Shown here in pieces: positions 12,840 through 25,400 of a DNA stretch of 64,000 nt. Every line of letters starts with the position of its first letter. Within the stretch, counting starts at the first letter, position 1. A program made the position numbers and the translations under genes. The stretch covers positions 55,688,753 through 55,752,752 of the forward strand of contig NC_090290.1 in assembly GCF_037392515.1 (NCBI RefSeq). The letters are read 5' to 3'. Source of the stretch: Haliotis asinina (lineage: Eukaryota > Mollusca > Gastropoda > Lepetellida > Haliotidae). The notes under the pieces were generated by a model. The model searched no databases and was not told where the DNA came from. It saw nothing but the letters and a program-made list of their open reading frames with translations.

Positions 12840-13984
12840 TGAATGTATTATATATATTTACAATGTGAAACGCGCCCCTCACTGATCATTCGAGACATAT
12901 GTCTTTAGGGAAGTATTCTTTATGCAGGGGAATCCATTATGTGTCTGAGTGTCGTATACTTGTATTTATGTGTTCCTGTGCAGGTGCATACTGTCATTCA
13001 CCATGTAAGGAGGCTGTCCAGGGCAATTTACACCCCGGTATCACCCACAGAGTATGGATAATTTCAGTATTAATTATTGTTCTTTGTATACATTGTAAAT
13101 AGTACATTATGACAACTATGTACCTCTGATTTCATTTTATATCATTGGTATCACAATGTGGTGATTAGTTTTACTATTAAAAATATGTAATATAATCCAT
13201 AACCATAATTTTTATGTTTATTGTATGCCTCATGTATATTACACATACATTGGGTTATCACCCTTTATAAACCATTTGTGTAATCTAAATAATGATTTTA
13301 TGTTTCTTGATCAAGATAATCACCTGTATATATAGGATGAACCATGTTTCTGAGATAGAACATTAATTTTTATGATACTGTCTTATTGTTATCGTATTGT
13401 GTTACTGGGTGTCAATACTGCTCTTCTACAAATAAAACCTAACACCTGTAGCCTGTGTTCGGATGTCTTCTATACCCAGCACAACCTGGTTACATTTGTA
13501 CCCCCATAGGCTTCAAGGGCCTGTTGCTTTTGAACTGTAAAACTGATCTATTTGAGTAAAATGACTGGAAATGCTGATGAAAAACACTGTCCAACAAAAC
13601 TCCTAAAATTAGATGATGTCACCAGTCTAGAAGTTATGTAGTCTTACAACTTTTGGACCAGCCCTCATATAAACCCTATGCTGTTTTCCCAGTCAGACTC
13701 CAAGAGTGTAAAATCAAAAAGAATCCTCAGAAAGTGACAGAATCAGATGTCATAGGTTTGTGATTGGTTCATGTTTTATTTATTTTGTGGATACATATTT
13801 TTGAATAAGATGTATAACATTTATCTAGTTGTAAAATTAAGTCTAGAAGCCATGATGACATAACTCATGGCTGGTTTTGACATGACCTTGAAATTTGATT
13901 GGATGCTGCATTTACTCCTATTGTCTATCACTGTTGGATTCAGTCAAAATCCTCTCCAGTTCTTTATATATTCTGCTCTATTTA
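12840..13984. other. AT-rich stretch without recognised gene
   Basis: Only short random frames. AATAAA at 13431-13436 is followed by a GT-rich element (gcctgtgttcgg), so a + strand transcript could end here. No exon upstream supports this apart from SCAP, 12 kb away. Confidence 0.4.
13431..13436 (+). terminator. polyadenylation signal candidate
   Basis: AATAAA with a downstream TG-rich tract about 20 bases on. Which transcript it would serve is unknown. Confidence 0.25.
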
Positions 13985-13985
13985 G

Positions 13986-14137
13986 TGGGGTAGGGTAGCC
14001 TAGTTGTTAAAGTGTTTGCTCATCAAGATGAAGACCCAGGTTCGATTCTCCACATGGGCACAATGTGTGAAGCCCATTTCTGTTGTCCCCACCATGATAT
14101 TGCAGGAAAACCATACTCACTCACTCTGCCGTATCTT
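13986..14137 (+). mobile_element. tRNA-derived SINE (CACTCACTC-tail family)
   Basis: Well-preserved head: tagcctagttgttaaagtgt (A-box region), ggttcgattctcc (B-box like), cacatgggcacaatgtgtga, gatattgcagga, then actcactcactc. Confidence 0.9.
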
Positions 14138-14139
14138 TA

Positions 14140-14606
14140 ACCCCATAAACTAATATTTACTCCTATTCAGACTGGCACAGGCTGCTGAAAAAAACTTTAC
14201 GTAGCCAAGAAACAAATTACTCAGGCAATAAACATTTATTTCATCAGTGAGTATCACAAATGCAAGAGTTCAACCTTTGAATGGAAGAATGACATAATCA
14301 ATAAGTTCTGAATTTGTGTGACAAAACAAACAAATAATATCACTTGCCTGATATTTCTGGGTACTTAAGTAATAAATATATAAATTCTTGAAAGAAATAT
14401 TTTGTTTGGCAAGTGTTCCGTAAATGTCAAGCAATAAATAAGAAATTGATAAATAAACAAGAGGAACAAACATCAAAGTGGACACAGTTAAATTAAGCCA
14501 TAACAGTACCATAAAAGAAGTAATTTTAACCTAATAACAAGAACAAATTTATAATATAAAGGGATCTGGTGACTACCGCAGCACCCTTATGAAAATCAGC
14601 TTGTTC

Positions 14607-14639
<33 letters not shown>

Positions 14640-16072
14640 AACAGTTTTTAATTTTGTGCACATTTAGCTCAGCTCTATTAACCGTCGGACTTGAATCAAG
14701 CACTCCGAAATTTACAATCGTGCTGCCTGTGTATAATACCAATAATTTGTTCACTATGATTGTATTCTCAGTCCCTTGATCCATCTTATTTCACAGAGAA
14801 ATCTATGCCTTTTGAAGGGGTAACTTGAGTCCTGTGTGCAAAACAGCCTTTTTATACAATGCAAGCATATCCTTATATTCAATGGCTTAGGAAAGGCTAC
14901 TTCCATATCAAGCCTTATAATTTACAGTATAGGCTTGAATTATTATGCACTGAACAGATACCTGAATTAATTTCAAAATCTGTTTAATATCTGTAAGTGC
15001 TAAGCGTGACTTACCATAAGCTGCCTTCAAGAGGTTTCTCAGGTCATGTAAGACAGACCAGTAAAAACCACAGACATTAGTTATTGTTCAACAAATTAAG
15101 TCTGTTACGAAGATAAAATACCCTGGTTCCAAAATGTAGAAAACCAAACAAGCTGTATGAAAGCCAGTTGATAGCCTCCAGTAATTAAACACACTATCAT
15201 GAAATTAATGCGTCACAAATTTAATGTGAGTGCGAGTGTCTAGTCTAAGTGTCACAAAAGCTCAGGAATCTGTGTTGATGATAACATCCAATGCCCTGAA
15301 TTTTTTATGTTTATTTTCTTTTGACGCTTATTATTCACTAAATAAGCTGAAGTGAGCTCGTAAAGCAACAAATGGAATCGGTAGCCATGTTTCGATTACG
15401 CTGCTATGTTTGATAACATGAAAGTTTGCTACTACTGGTCTTATGACAATATTTATAGATTTAATCCGATTTCAAAGGTGAGCAAAGATCACGAAATGAT
15501 CCTGGGTGGTTGGAGAATGTCAGGTCTGGCTGAGTAACTTTAAACATTGACCACCTATTGTCACCAGTAATAATTACATGTGACTCCAGATACCTCTAAT
15601 GAGGAAGTGACACGTATTGGTGAAATGTGTAGTGTCAACACTTCCGCTGTTAGTATACAATTTGCCGATGAATAGGTCCAATGGATATCTGTTTCTTATT
15701 AAGCTCTCAAAAGCATGCATGGTCAGACTGCATCATTATAGTAATACAAGAAGAGTACAGATGCATTTTTCACATTAACAAAATGCTTGCATTATTTTCA
15801 TGATTTACAGTGATCAGTTTATTGTCAATCATTACCATTAACAATTGCTGCAAGTTTTGTCATGTGTTCTTGATGATATATACACCACATCGTTATTGAA
15901 GGGTAACAGATAATGTAAGATAAAAGTACTTAAAAACATATATTTTTAGCTTGTCAGAATGCAGCTGAGTTAAGTCTTTACTGAACAATCTCAGATCCAC
16001 ACTGCATGGTACTTGTCAAGTATCATGACATCGAGTATCCACAGTCACACTGAACATTCATGCTACAGAAAC
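14140..16072. other. intergenic, downstream of the CW-PWWP-ARID gene
   Basis: AT-rich. I see nothing coding on either strand besides the microsatellite. Confidence 0.5.
14607..14639. repeat. compound (TG)n(AG)n microsatellite
   Basis: About 7 TG dinucleotides run directly into about 10 AG dinucleotides. Confidence 0.95.
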
Positions 16073-16078
16073 TTTATT
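16073..16078 (-). terminator. polyadenylation signal of the CW-PWWP-ARID gene (candidate)
   Basis: Minus-strand AATAAA lies about 275 bases after the TAG at 16354-16352, a typical 3'UTR distance for a compact animal gene. Confidence 0.5.
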
Positions 16079-16351
16079 AGTAACCATTAACAACTTATCT
16101 ACAAATGAACAATTTGGTTGAAATATACAAGACATGACAGTTAGGACATAAATCTTTTCAAAAAACATATCAATGTTACATTTTAATTTATAATTCAAAA
16201 CAACATTCAAAACATCTCATCTCTTGGAAACCATCATTTCCGGAATGCAAACATTAATGACCCTTCATCCTGTATTCCCTGAACTGAACAGACCATTATT
16301 GCTTTATAAATATTAAGATAAAGACATTAACAAAGGTTATCTTCATGGCAG

Positions 16352-16497
16352 CTATAGGAAGTCCATCTCCCCATCAACAAGGTCGATGCCCTCTTGCAGT
16401 GCCTGCATCTCGTGTATCAGCTGGTCTCCATCATCACTGCTGCTATTTGAGCTTGTAATGGATACATCAGGCACTTCTTGAGCTCCATCACTGGAGT
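16352..16497 (-). CDS. exon 14, C-terminus
   Basis: Acceptor tttttgtcccag|A. Serine/aspartate-rich (NSSDGAQEVPD, SSNSSSDDGD), ending EGIDLVDGEMDFL and TAG. The incoming 2 nt complete the split codon left by exon 13. Confidence 0.85.
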
Positions 16498-19400
16498 CTG
16501 GGACAAAAATACATTAGACTTTGGCTTAGTCTCTGAATATATATATAATTTTGATAGTAGCAAATAATTCCATTCACACTGAAAAGGCACCCAAGTGAGA
16601 TGGGACATTCAGAGCCTGAGAAAACATAAACTTGCTTCATTTTGAGGGAGGGCAGGGCAGGGCAGTTGGGAAAATAATGTGGTTCAAGGACTGTGAAAAG
16701 GACTAGACATGCATGTTCCTCACTGATTCTGAGCTGTTTCAGAGAAACTAATGCTAGCATTTTAGCTCCATATGGCAAACAGTAAAGAAGAGATACGACA
16801 ATTTATCAAGCCTCATGTAAGAAAGTTTTGATTGGTCCATGTGACTCTGATAAAATACCATGTACATCCATCACGATCCGTCAGTGGGAGTATACGACTT
16901 TTATACTCCCGCTACGCCTCGGTGACGACGCGAGAAGTGAGAAAAGCGTGCTTCGACAAGCCTTTAGTAACATGCGGTGCACTGAGGTCAAATGATCAGC
17001 TGGTGTCAACATGGCAGCAAGTCGATTCGATGCGTGTTGTTTTGTTTTGATTTAGTGAAAACATTCAGCTAGATAAATGCGTTATCACATCGTGTCTCGG
17101 GAAATACAGGGTTTCATCAGTCCCTCGTAAGGTTGTAAGGTTGAATACAACCATACTTGGGACTGATAAAACCCTGTATTTCCCGAGGCACGATGTGATA
17201 ACTTATAATATACAACCTGTCAGAATGATATTGAGAAGAACTTAGTTGTATTACAGGTATCACTGTGTTATGGTTTTCAGAAGTTGTGGTGGTTGTCTTG
17301 ATTACAACATGAAAATTTGTAAACTGTGTGACTATTTATTAAAGACATCTTAACATTAAATGTAGGCCATCATCTCAGTATTTATGATGCCTTTGTGAAG
17401 CAACCCTTTTCATAATAGTGAGCAGTGACTGCCATCTGAAAATGTGATGTATGCTGTCACAGTACTTCTATTAGCAGTACTTTCAAGACAAAACAGAATT
17501 GTACTTGACAACATCATCAGAACAACAGTTTAAGTCTTTGGCTAATATTATTGGAAACAAATGTTAATATTTGTGTGTAAAATTCGATCAGAACCATTAG
17601 ATTTTTTTTGCTGCGAGGAAGACTAAAAGTATAGTTTCCAGTATAGGCATTCATAAACTTATTGCTTAGAACATTGCAAGTTACAAGAACAAGAATTGTT
17701 ATAAATAAGAAGACACACTGACAGTACTCACTAGGAATAGCTGCACATCCGAATTCTGATGCAGTGTCTGCCACTTTGAGGTACTGAGAGGATCTACCAG
17801 GCCGTTGAGGGGACTCGTCAAAGAATGTGATGTCAATACCAAGTTTGGCCTTACCCATCAACACATCTACAAAGATAACGAGTTTCTGACGTTCACTGAA
17901 GTGACTGATGGACCCTACTTGGGGAGAACTTGTACTTGGAAAGTGCAAAGAGAGGCAGGTCTCAGACATTACCTCCCTTGAACAATGGTATGCTGGTGAC
18001 AAAGCTAGAAGTGTAATCATATCTACTCTGGGATTCAAACCCATGACAGACTTCTTTATCTTTTAGGAGAACTTGTACTTGGAAAGTGCAAAGAGAGGCA
18101 GGTCTCAGACATTACCTCCCTTGAACAATGGTATGCTGGTGACAAAGCTAGAAGTGTAATCATATCTACTCTGGGATTCAAACCCATGACAGACTTCTTT
18201 ATCTTTTAGGAGAACTTGTACTTGGAAAGTGCAAAGAGAGGCAGGTCTCAGACATTACCTCCCTTGAACAATGGTATGCTGGTGACAAAGCTAGAAGTGT
18301 AATCATATCTACTCTGGGATTCAAACCCATGACAGACTTCTTTATCTTTTAGGAGAACTTGTACTTGGAAAGTGCAAAGAGAGGCAGGTCTCAGACATTA
18401 CCTCCCTTGAACAATGGTATGCTGGTGACAAAGCTAGAAGTGTAATCATATCTACTCTGGGATTCAAACCCATGACAGACTTCTTTATCTTTTAGGAGAA
18501 CTTGTACTTGGAAAGTGCAAAGAGAGGCAGGTCTCAGACATTACCTCCCTTGAACAATGGTATGCTGGTGACAAAGCTAGAAGTGTAATCATATCTACTC
18601 TGGGATTCAAACCCATGACAGACTTCTTTATCTTTTGCTTCATCATCGCATCCACTGCAAGGAAGAAGTTGTCTATCCATAAAAGTCTTCTAGCATGCTA
18701 AAAGGACAAACAAAAATGTGACTTGCCAAAAGAAAACTGTCAGTCAATGTTGGTCAATCTCTTTTGAACACGGAGACTTTACTCTATATATCAATAAAGT
18801 CTGTGATCCTAATGGTTAAGTATAACTCTATTCCACAGTGTTTCAGTGATATTCATGGTAGTATTCATATATAAAGCAAGACTGAAATGAGCAAATGATC
18901 CTCACTCACAACTCACTTCCTCCTTATCTTCCAAACAATGGAAACAAACTTCAATTTGGTATTTAAACACGATGACTTTACTGACTTGAGTGACCAATTC
19001 TATAACTACTCCTAAGCGTCCAGCAGGTCTCACTTCTTCTTAGTGTGAGTTTAAATGACAGTGTTTTCTTTTCACAATATCTGTTCATGGTGACCATGTT
19101 GAAGTATAAGCTGTCTGTTGACAATGTCCTTTACAGAATATACAGGGTAATATATGGGCCTCATACTGCTAAGTTTCCCTCAATTCAAGTCTCAAACTAA
19201 ACAAAACAATTTCTCACATAAAACCTCTGAACCAAAGTAATAAAATTGAAACTTATAAGAAACATATTTCAGGAACAAGACACTCTACCATCCTTTGGAG
19301 AGTTTTTGACACAGTAAACCTTCCTACCTTCCTCCAAACAGCACAGGTTGCCACTGGTCTCCAGGTCTCCAAGCATCTCCATCAGATCCACAGACTTCTC

Positions 19401-22400
19401 CGACACAACTGATAGTAAATATTTAATTTCTTAGAAAATGTATTCTAAACTAATACCAAAGACTGATTAGCTGAGCGGAAACCAAAAGCATCTGTAACCC
19501 TTATGAGCATCAGCTAGGCCTTACTTAAATTCAAGTTAAAGTAGGTACAGAGAAATACTCATTCTTGCTGAATTCCATGAAAAAAACAAAACGCAGATTT
19601 CTGGATCAACAATGACTGCATTTCTTCATGCATCAGATAGCTCAATAACAATGGCACGGGACTGTTGTGGGGATCGCATAATGTTTGATCATGATAAAAG
19701 AGAGTGTATATCAGGGACATATTACAGCAAATTTTATCGAGAAATGACATGTCTGCACCCTGCTGAGTGGCAGCACTCCATTATGCCATATTTGATTAAT
19801 GAGATTTTTTTTCCTTCTTTTGATGTGAAGACATGTAGTCAGTCATATGCCCGCTCCATGTTTGTGACCTGTTACCTATCAAGGGTCAAGTCAAATCCGG
19901 GTTGGTATTATGAGCAAAACCATATATGACATCAGGAACCTAAGCCTGACCATCCAATCCACTTTTGTCAGTGACATGCAGGTAAATGAAACCAATCCCA
20001 ACAACAATCACACGGCTGCCACAATAAATGAATACTCTGCACACTTTATACACATAACACTATTAACATCAATCCTGACCTATGAGTTTGAACTAAATAT
20101 CACAGCAATCAACATGATGTGGCACTCACTGGACTGTTGAGGGCTGCTGCCTTGGTCCACACCAACACTACTGTCATCCAGTCTCTGGCTAGAGTCCTTA
20201 CACGGCACACACTCAGCAAATCCTGTTTCTTTGGTTATATGTCTTTTCTTCTTCCCACTAAGTTTGTGTTTAGAGGGAAGTATTTTTCGAAAGTCCTTTC
20301 CCTTGATGAACAACTCATAAGGATACAAATTTCTGAAAAGTACATATAGCATGAATGCTATCAGCTGATAGCTGTGAATTTTGAAAATACAATCATAAAC
20401 ATTTCACTCATGTACCATGTTTACATTTGAGCTAGGTGATCCATATATCCAAGACTAAACTAAAGGTTTAATAGGTACAGGAACTAAATGGCATAAACAA
20501 ATTCAAATCAACATCAGTTATTTCCATTGTTACAAAATATAATCTGGTATTTGTCTTCAAAATTTCCTAACACACCTCTGATAGTATCGCTTAGCGACCT
20601 CTCCACTGTTTGTGCACTCTGTGAGCTCCTTGTACACTTGCACCCAACCTCCACGGGTGGAACACACCTGCAGAGTAAATAAACTGATAAATCTAACCTT
20701 TGTGATCATAGACTAAATAATACATCAATATTCACAAGGAAGTTTACCTTTCGCTATTCCCAGATAACCACAATCTCAATCCATAAACGTCGTAAAATTA
20801 AGGAAGATTGCAAACTTAGATATTTCTTATTATTTCTCATTCATGAAATCTTAATGGATATATCAAAGCCTTTTTTCTCCAACACACAACATACCAGCTT
20901 CCTATATATAAAGAATTCAATCAAATAACTCAAGCAAAACATGTACAAATTCAAACAGAAGTGAAATACTACTGGAGATGAACAATGGCACAGTTTTTAA
21001 AAATTAATTTTGCTTATAAGGATCCAGTGTACTGGGAAAGCATCATCACTGTCAAATATGTTCTGTTTTTCATACATCCCATCCTTAGCAAACTTAACTT
21101 TCTAAAGAGAACTTAACAAAGGCCAAAATCAAATAAACCTAACATCTCTACACGAATATCTAAAAACAGTATTGCATGAACAAGGAAAACATTGCTTTAT
21201 TCAATTCCAAAATTGTTGAAGACCTTTCCCACATGAGTACCATGTGTAAAGACCATTTCTGGTGTCCCCCACCATGATATTGCTGGAATACTGCTAAAAG
21301 CAGCATAAAAACCAACCACTCACTCACTCACTCACTGAATCCTAGAAGGTAGCTATCTATAGTATGTCTTGCTTATGCTGCTATCACTGACCTGCTGGTA
21401 ACCACCTCTCTCATGGACAGCTAGGAACAGCTGGAAGAGACTGATGGAGGTATTCTGCCACCTCGGCAAACCCCGGAAGGTCATCTCGTTTCGCTTCATG
21501 AACCTCAAGACATCATGTTCAAATGCACGCTCATTTCTCTGATACATCTGAAAGAAAAATCAAATTGTGATTAAATGCAAAGCGATAATTCAAGCCTTTA
21601 CTTGGCACTTGATTAATTAGCCATAAATTTCTTTACTGCTTGTTGCCCTATCCCTAAACCACCCACATTCCATGCTTCAAGCCCCAGGATAGAGGCCATG
21701 CTCACTGACTGGTTAAACACAGAGTCACATTACTTCACTGACTAATGTCGCTGATTGGTATGGATAACGTTTCATATTATTGTTGTATTCATATGAATTT
21801 ACTTCAATAACGTAATTGTCAGAGTAAAATTGATGTTTCATACTTTTCCTGACTCATGCTTAATTGCTTGTCTCCCTCTTCTATTCAAAAGTTAATGGAA
21901 TACTTGAAATCCCTTGCAGTTCCCTTTCTTCAAAGGAGGATGTATGATCACATTCACCCTTTCCTCTGTTTTGGCGCCAATGTTGGTCACATGGCCTGCC
22001 ATATTTGCCAATCTCTCTAAAAACTCATAGCCCAAACACAAGGATTTGCAGGGAAAGTCCCATGAAGAGGAGGTTGGGAGGTTGACCTCATGAGTCAGGA
22101 TAAGTATATACACGATGATCGTCTCAACCGAGTTTGAGACAATGGGGTTCGACTGTAATATCAAATTTATTCAGAAAATTACATACTTTTTCCTTATCCT
22201 GACTCATGCTTAATTGCTTACAGTATCCGATGGATATGGTCATGGATACATTCTTCCTGCACACGTTCTGAATATCCCCCCAGGGATCTATAACGGCACT
22301 GTCGTTCTCGGCACTGTAATTCTCCTCATTGTTCTCAAGTCCAAATGTATCTCGGGAGGAGCCACACTGACTTTCAATCTGACCTATACGTGTGGTCATA

Positions 22401-25400
22401 TAACTAACGTCTTGCTAATCATGTATGTATATCGTAACTTAGTGCTAGATGTGTTCATCTGCCAAGTTACAACCAATGTACCACAAATTATCCAAATACA
22501 AACAGGGTTTAATTTATGATCACTCAAGCTAGTTTGTCCCAATATGCGCATGGACTCTGAACTAACAACCTTGTTCAGTGAAGGTATCAACAGGCCACAT
22601 GAGTTATTTCTGCCGCCTTTGAGGAACCGTTAACTGTTGTGCTACAACAAAAGGCCGAATTGGTGAATGTCGGAGATGTCCTCCATGGCAATGTCTTTGA
22701 GATAGTGATTTGCAAACACAGCCTCTGATTTCCAAAAGCAGCCCTCCATGATTGTTGTAATTAAGCAGTTTCCATGTAAAGCAAGCATAGAGGCCAAAGT
22801 TCCTACTTCATGTGGATTGGAGGCTTGTGGCGGCTCAAGGCCTGCTGCTTTACATGCTCCTCACTATTCCTTGCTACTGAGGTGTTGTAAAACGACATTA
22901 AGATCCCATGCCAGGGCTTTGAATTTATGATGTTGATCATCCAATTTGAATGAGCGAAGTAACAGAGTTTAATTTAGACCGCACCATTGTCACATGATAG
23001 TTCAAAATGAAACACTGTCCCTTAACCTAGGTCTGATTGGCGCACTATAAAAATAATCATATCAATCATGTAAAAACATCCCTCTCCAAAATATTTTCAC
23101 AATTCCAAGGGATGAATCAGCATTCATAATCCCCACAGTGCTGTACACAATTTCCCACATCTAATGAGGTGCCTAAATCAATGCATGAAGCTTTATATAC
23201 GTAGGTTATTCAAGTCATGCTGTTTTGTTATAAGAGTTATGTCCCCTACCAGTGTATTTGCCAGGCCTAAATCAAAGGTCGGTAGCTGAAGTTGCAAAGA
23301 CAGTGTGCAGTTATCGAAATAAAGCACAACTGAAAAGTCGTTTGCTGCTTCATTTTTCGAAAGAAAAAAGAACAAAAAACTGATAGAGAAAATGCCAAAA
23401 CCGTTGCGAAGTCAAGTGATGACAGTTCTAATCTAATAATTGAGATGAAACTATCAAAAGCCAATGACATGCCAACCGATGCTGAAACTAAAGAGAAAAC
23501 ATCGATCCGTTCGTTCCAAACGAAATGGCAGTTTGTATCTGTGGGTTCCCTATAATGAGTGTAAAAACAAAATGACTTGTGCACTTTGTCTGAAAAATGG
23601 AAAACATAATGTTTTCACTGATGGGACTGATAATTTCCATACTTCCATGTTTAAGAAACATGCTGATAGTGCCAACCATGAACTTGCTGTCCAAGCTGAA
23701 TGGTTGAAGGGACAAATGAAAATGGCAGTGAAAAATATGCTTCATGGTAAAGAAAAGGCAGCAATTCACTTTAAATTAACACTTTAATTCATACAACTGA
23801 ACTGCTATTTGCGTGACAAATGTATTAAAATTGCAGCGTGAATGCATTGTCTCACTTGTCTTTTCTGATGACCCACCTACAGCCGTAAATGTCCCACTGT
23901 TTTCATTAACCATAGGCCAAGGGCCCATTTCTTCTGAAAAGTAAATTAGACACTGAAGTAATGCAAGTAATTCAGGTACTTTAGTTTATTTCATGCCTGA
24001 CTTCATAGATATAACTCTATATAAGTTGAAAGTGTCGTTCCTTTTCATCACCTTGTTTGACGAAGATGACATAAATAATCCAACACTTGAGGATGAGATG
24101 CTTTAGGCGAAATAAATCCTCTCAGCTTCTCTTAAAGTTCAAACCATTTTCATTGTGTGCAGATTCTGTGTAGAGCAAAAGTAACTGCCTTCACCATCCT
24201 TGTGGAATATCCTGGGGTTTTTTCAAAAATGTTTTGATACAATCTATATGTGTAACTGGAATATTACTGGATTATGTTTGGTGTGCAGACGTACTAGCAG
24301 ATTCTACCAATATGGTAGTTTCATTTCTGGATTTCTGAGTTCTTGAATGCTTGCCAGTAAGGCACGACCAAAGTCAGTTGTAACATTGTTGTCAGTACAT
24401 GAGGTATTAATACCAGAGGTTTATCTGATTGTTGAACCAAGTTGCAAAATGGTCTATGAGTGTAGATCCTGTCGTCCGAGTGATGAGCTGAAACACTTCA
24501 CAGTGCAGCATCCATTCTGTTGTAGATGGTTCACTTGGATGAGAGAAAGTGTCTGCTATCAAGTTCTTTGCTCCTGGAATTTTGACATGCTTTTATGTAA
24601 ATGTTCATCTCATCGACTGTGTTGAATAGTTGAAAAGCCAGTTAAAACAGGTTTAACAGGCTCATTGATCCTTGCTCGTTTATATAATACGCCACTGTGG
24701 AATTGTCCGTGTGGACCATGACTATTGCATTCCTTAACACTTCCGACCAGTGTTGTATTATGTTGATTACCGCCTCCATATGCAACTAACTGATGTGCAA
24801 TCCTGACTGGACCATTTCCCTGCTGCCACTTTGTTGTCGAGATGAGCACACCATTCTTGAAGGGATGCATCCTCATAAGGAGTGTTGAAGTCCGGCTCTG
24901 ATAAATAAGTTCCTGTGCAGACGTTCAATTCCTGAGTCTACCATAAGAGATATGGTTTCAGATTCTCTGGTAACTGTATTCGGTTTGCACTGGTCAGGTG
25001 TTGATTCACAAACTGCTGAAGCGTCCATAATTATAACCTCCTCCTTTGAGTAATGTCCTGGGTTGAGGCCAGCAGTCCTAGAAGGCATTGCCAATCTTGA
25101 GGTTTAAATGGAAAGAGTAGTGCTTGCAATATTCTGGCTTGAATCTTGATCCATCGATCGTTTGGAACGATATTTTGGCATCATGGTTTGAATCATATCT
25201 CATTAAATCTTCCAGTGATAAGATGGCATTCTGTCTCCAGAATACTTGTTTGCTGCCGAGATACTCCAGTCAACTGATTACTCATGTAAACAGTCATACT
25301 GCAGATGTAGTACCAACCAGGCCCACACTCCGTCTGTAATGAAGATGTTGTTATGTCTCAACAATACACAGCGATGAAGCATCAGTCTTCGTCCTCTAAT

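Noticed and set aside
17517..18044. Single 175-codon protein starting at ATG 18044
   Set aside because: The first part is one 143-bp repeat unit and the last part runs past a strong donor (CCTA|gtgagt) into an intron; only 17914-17732 is supported as exon.
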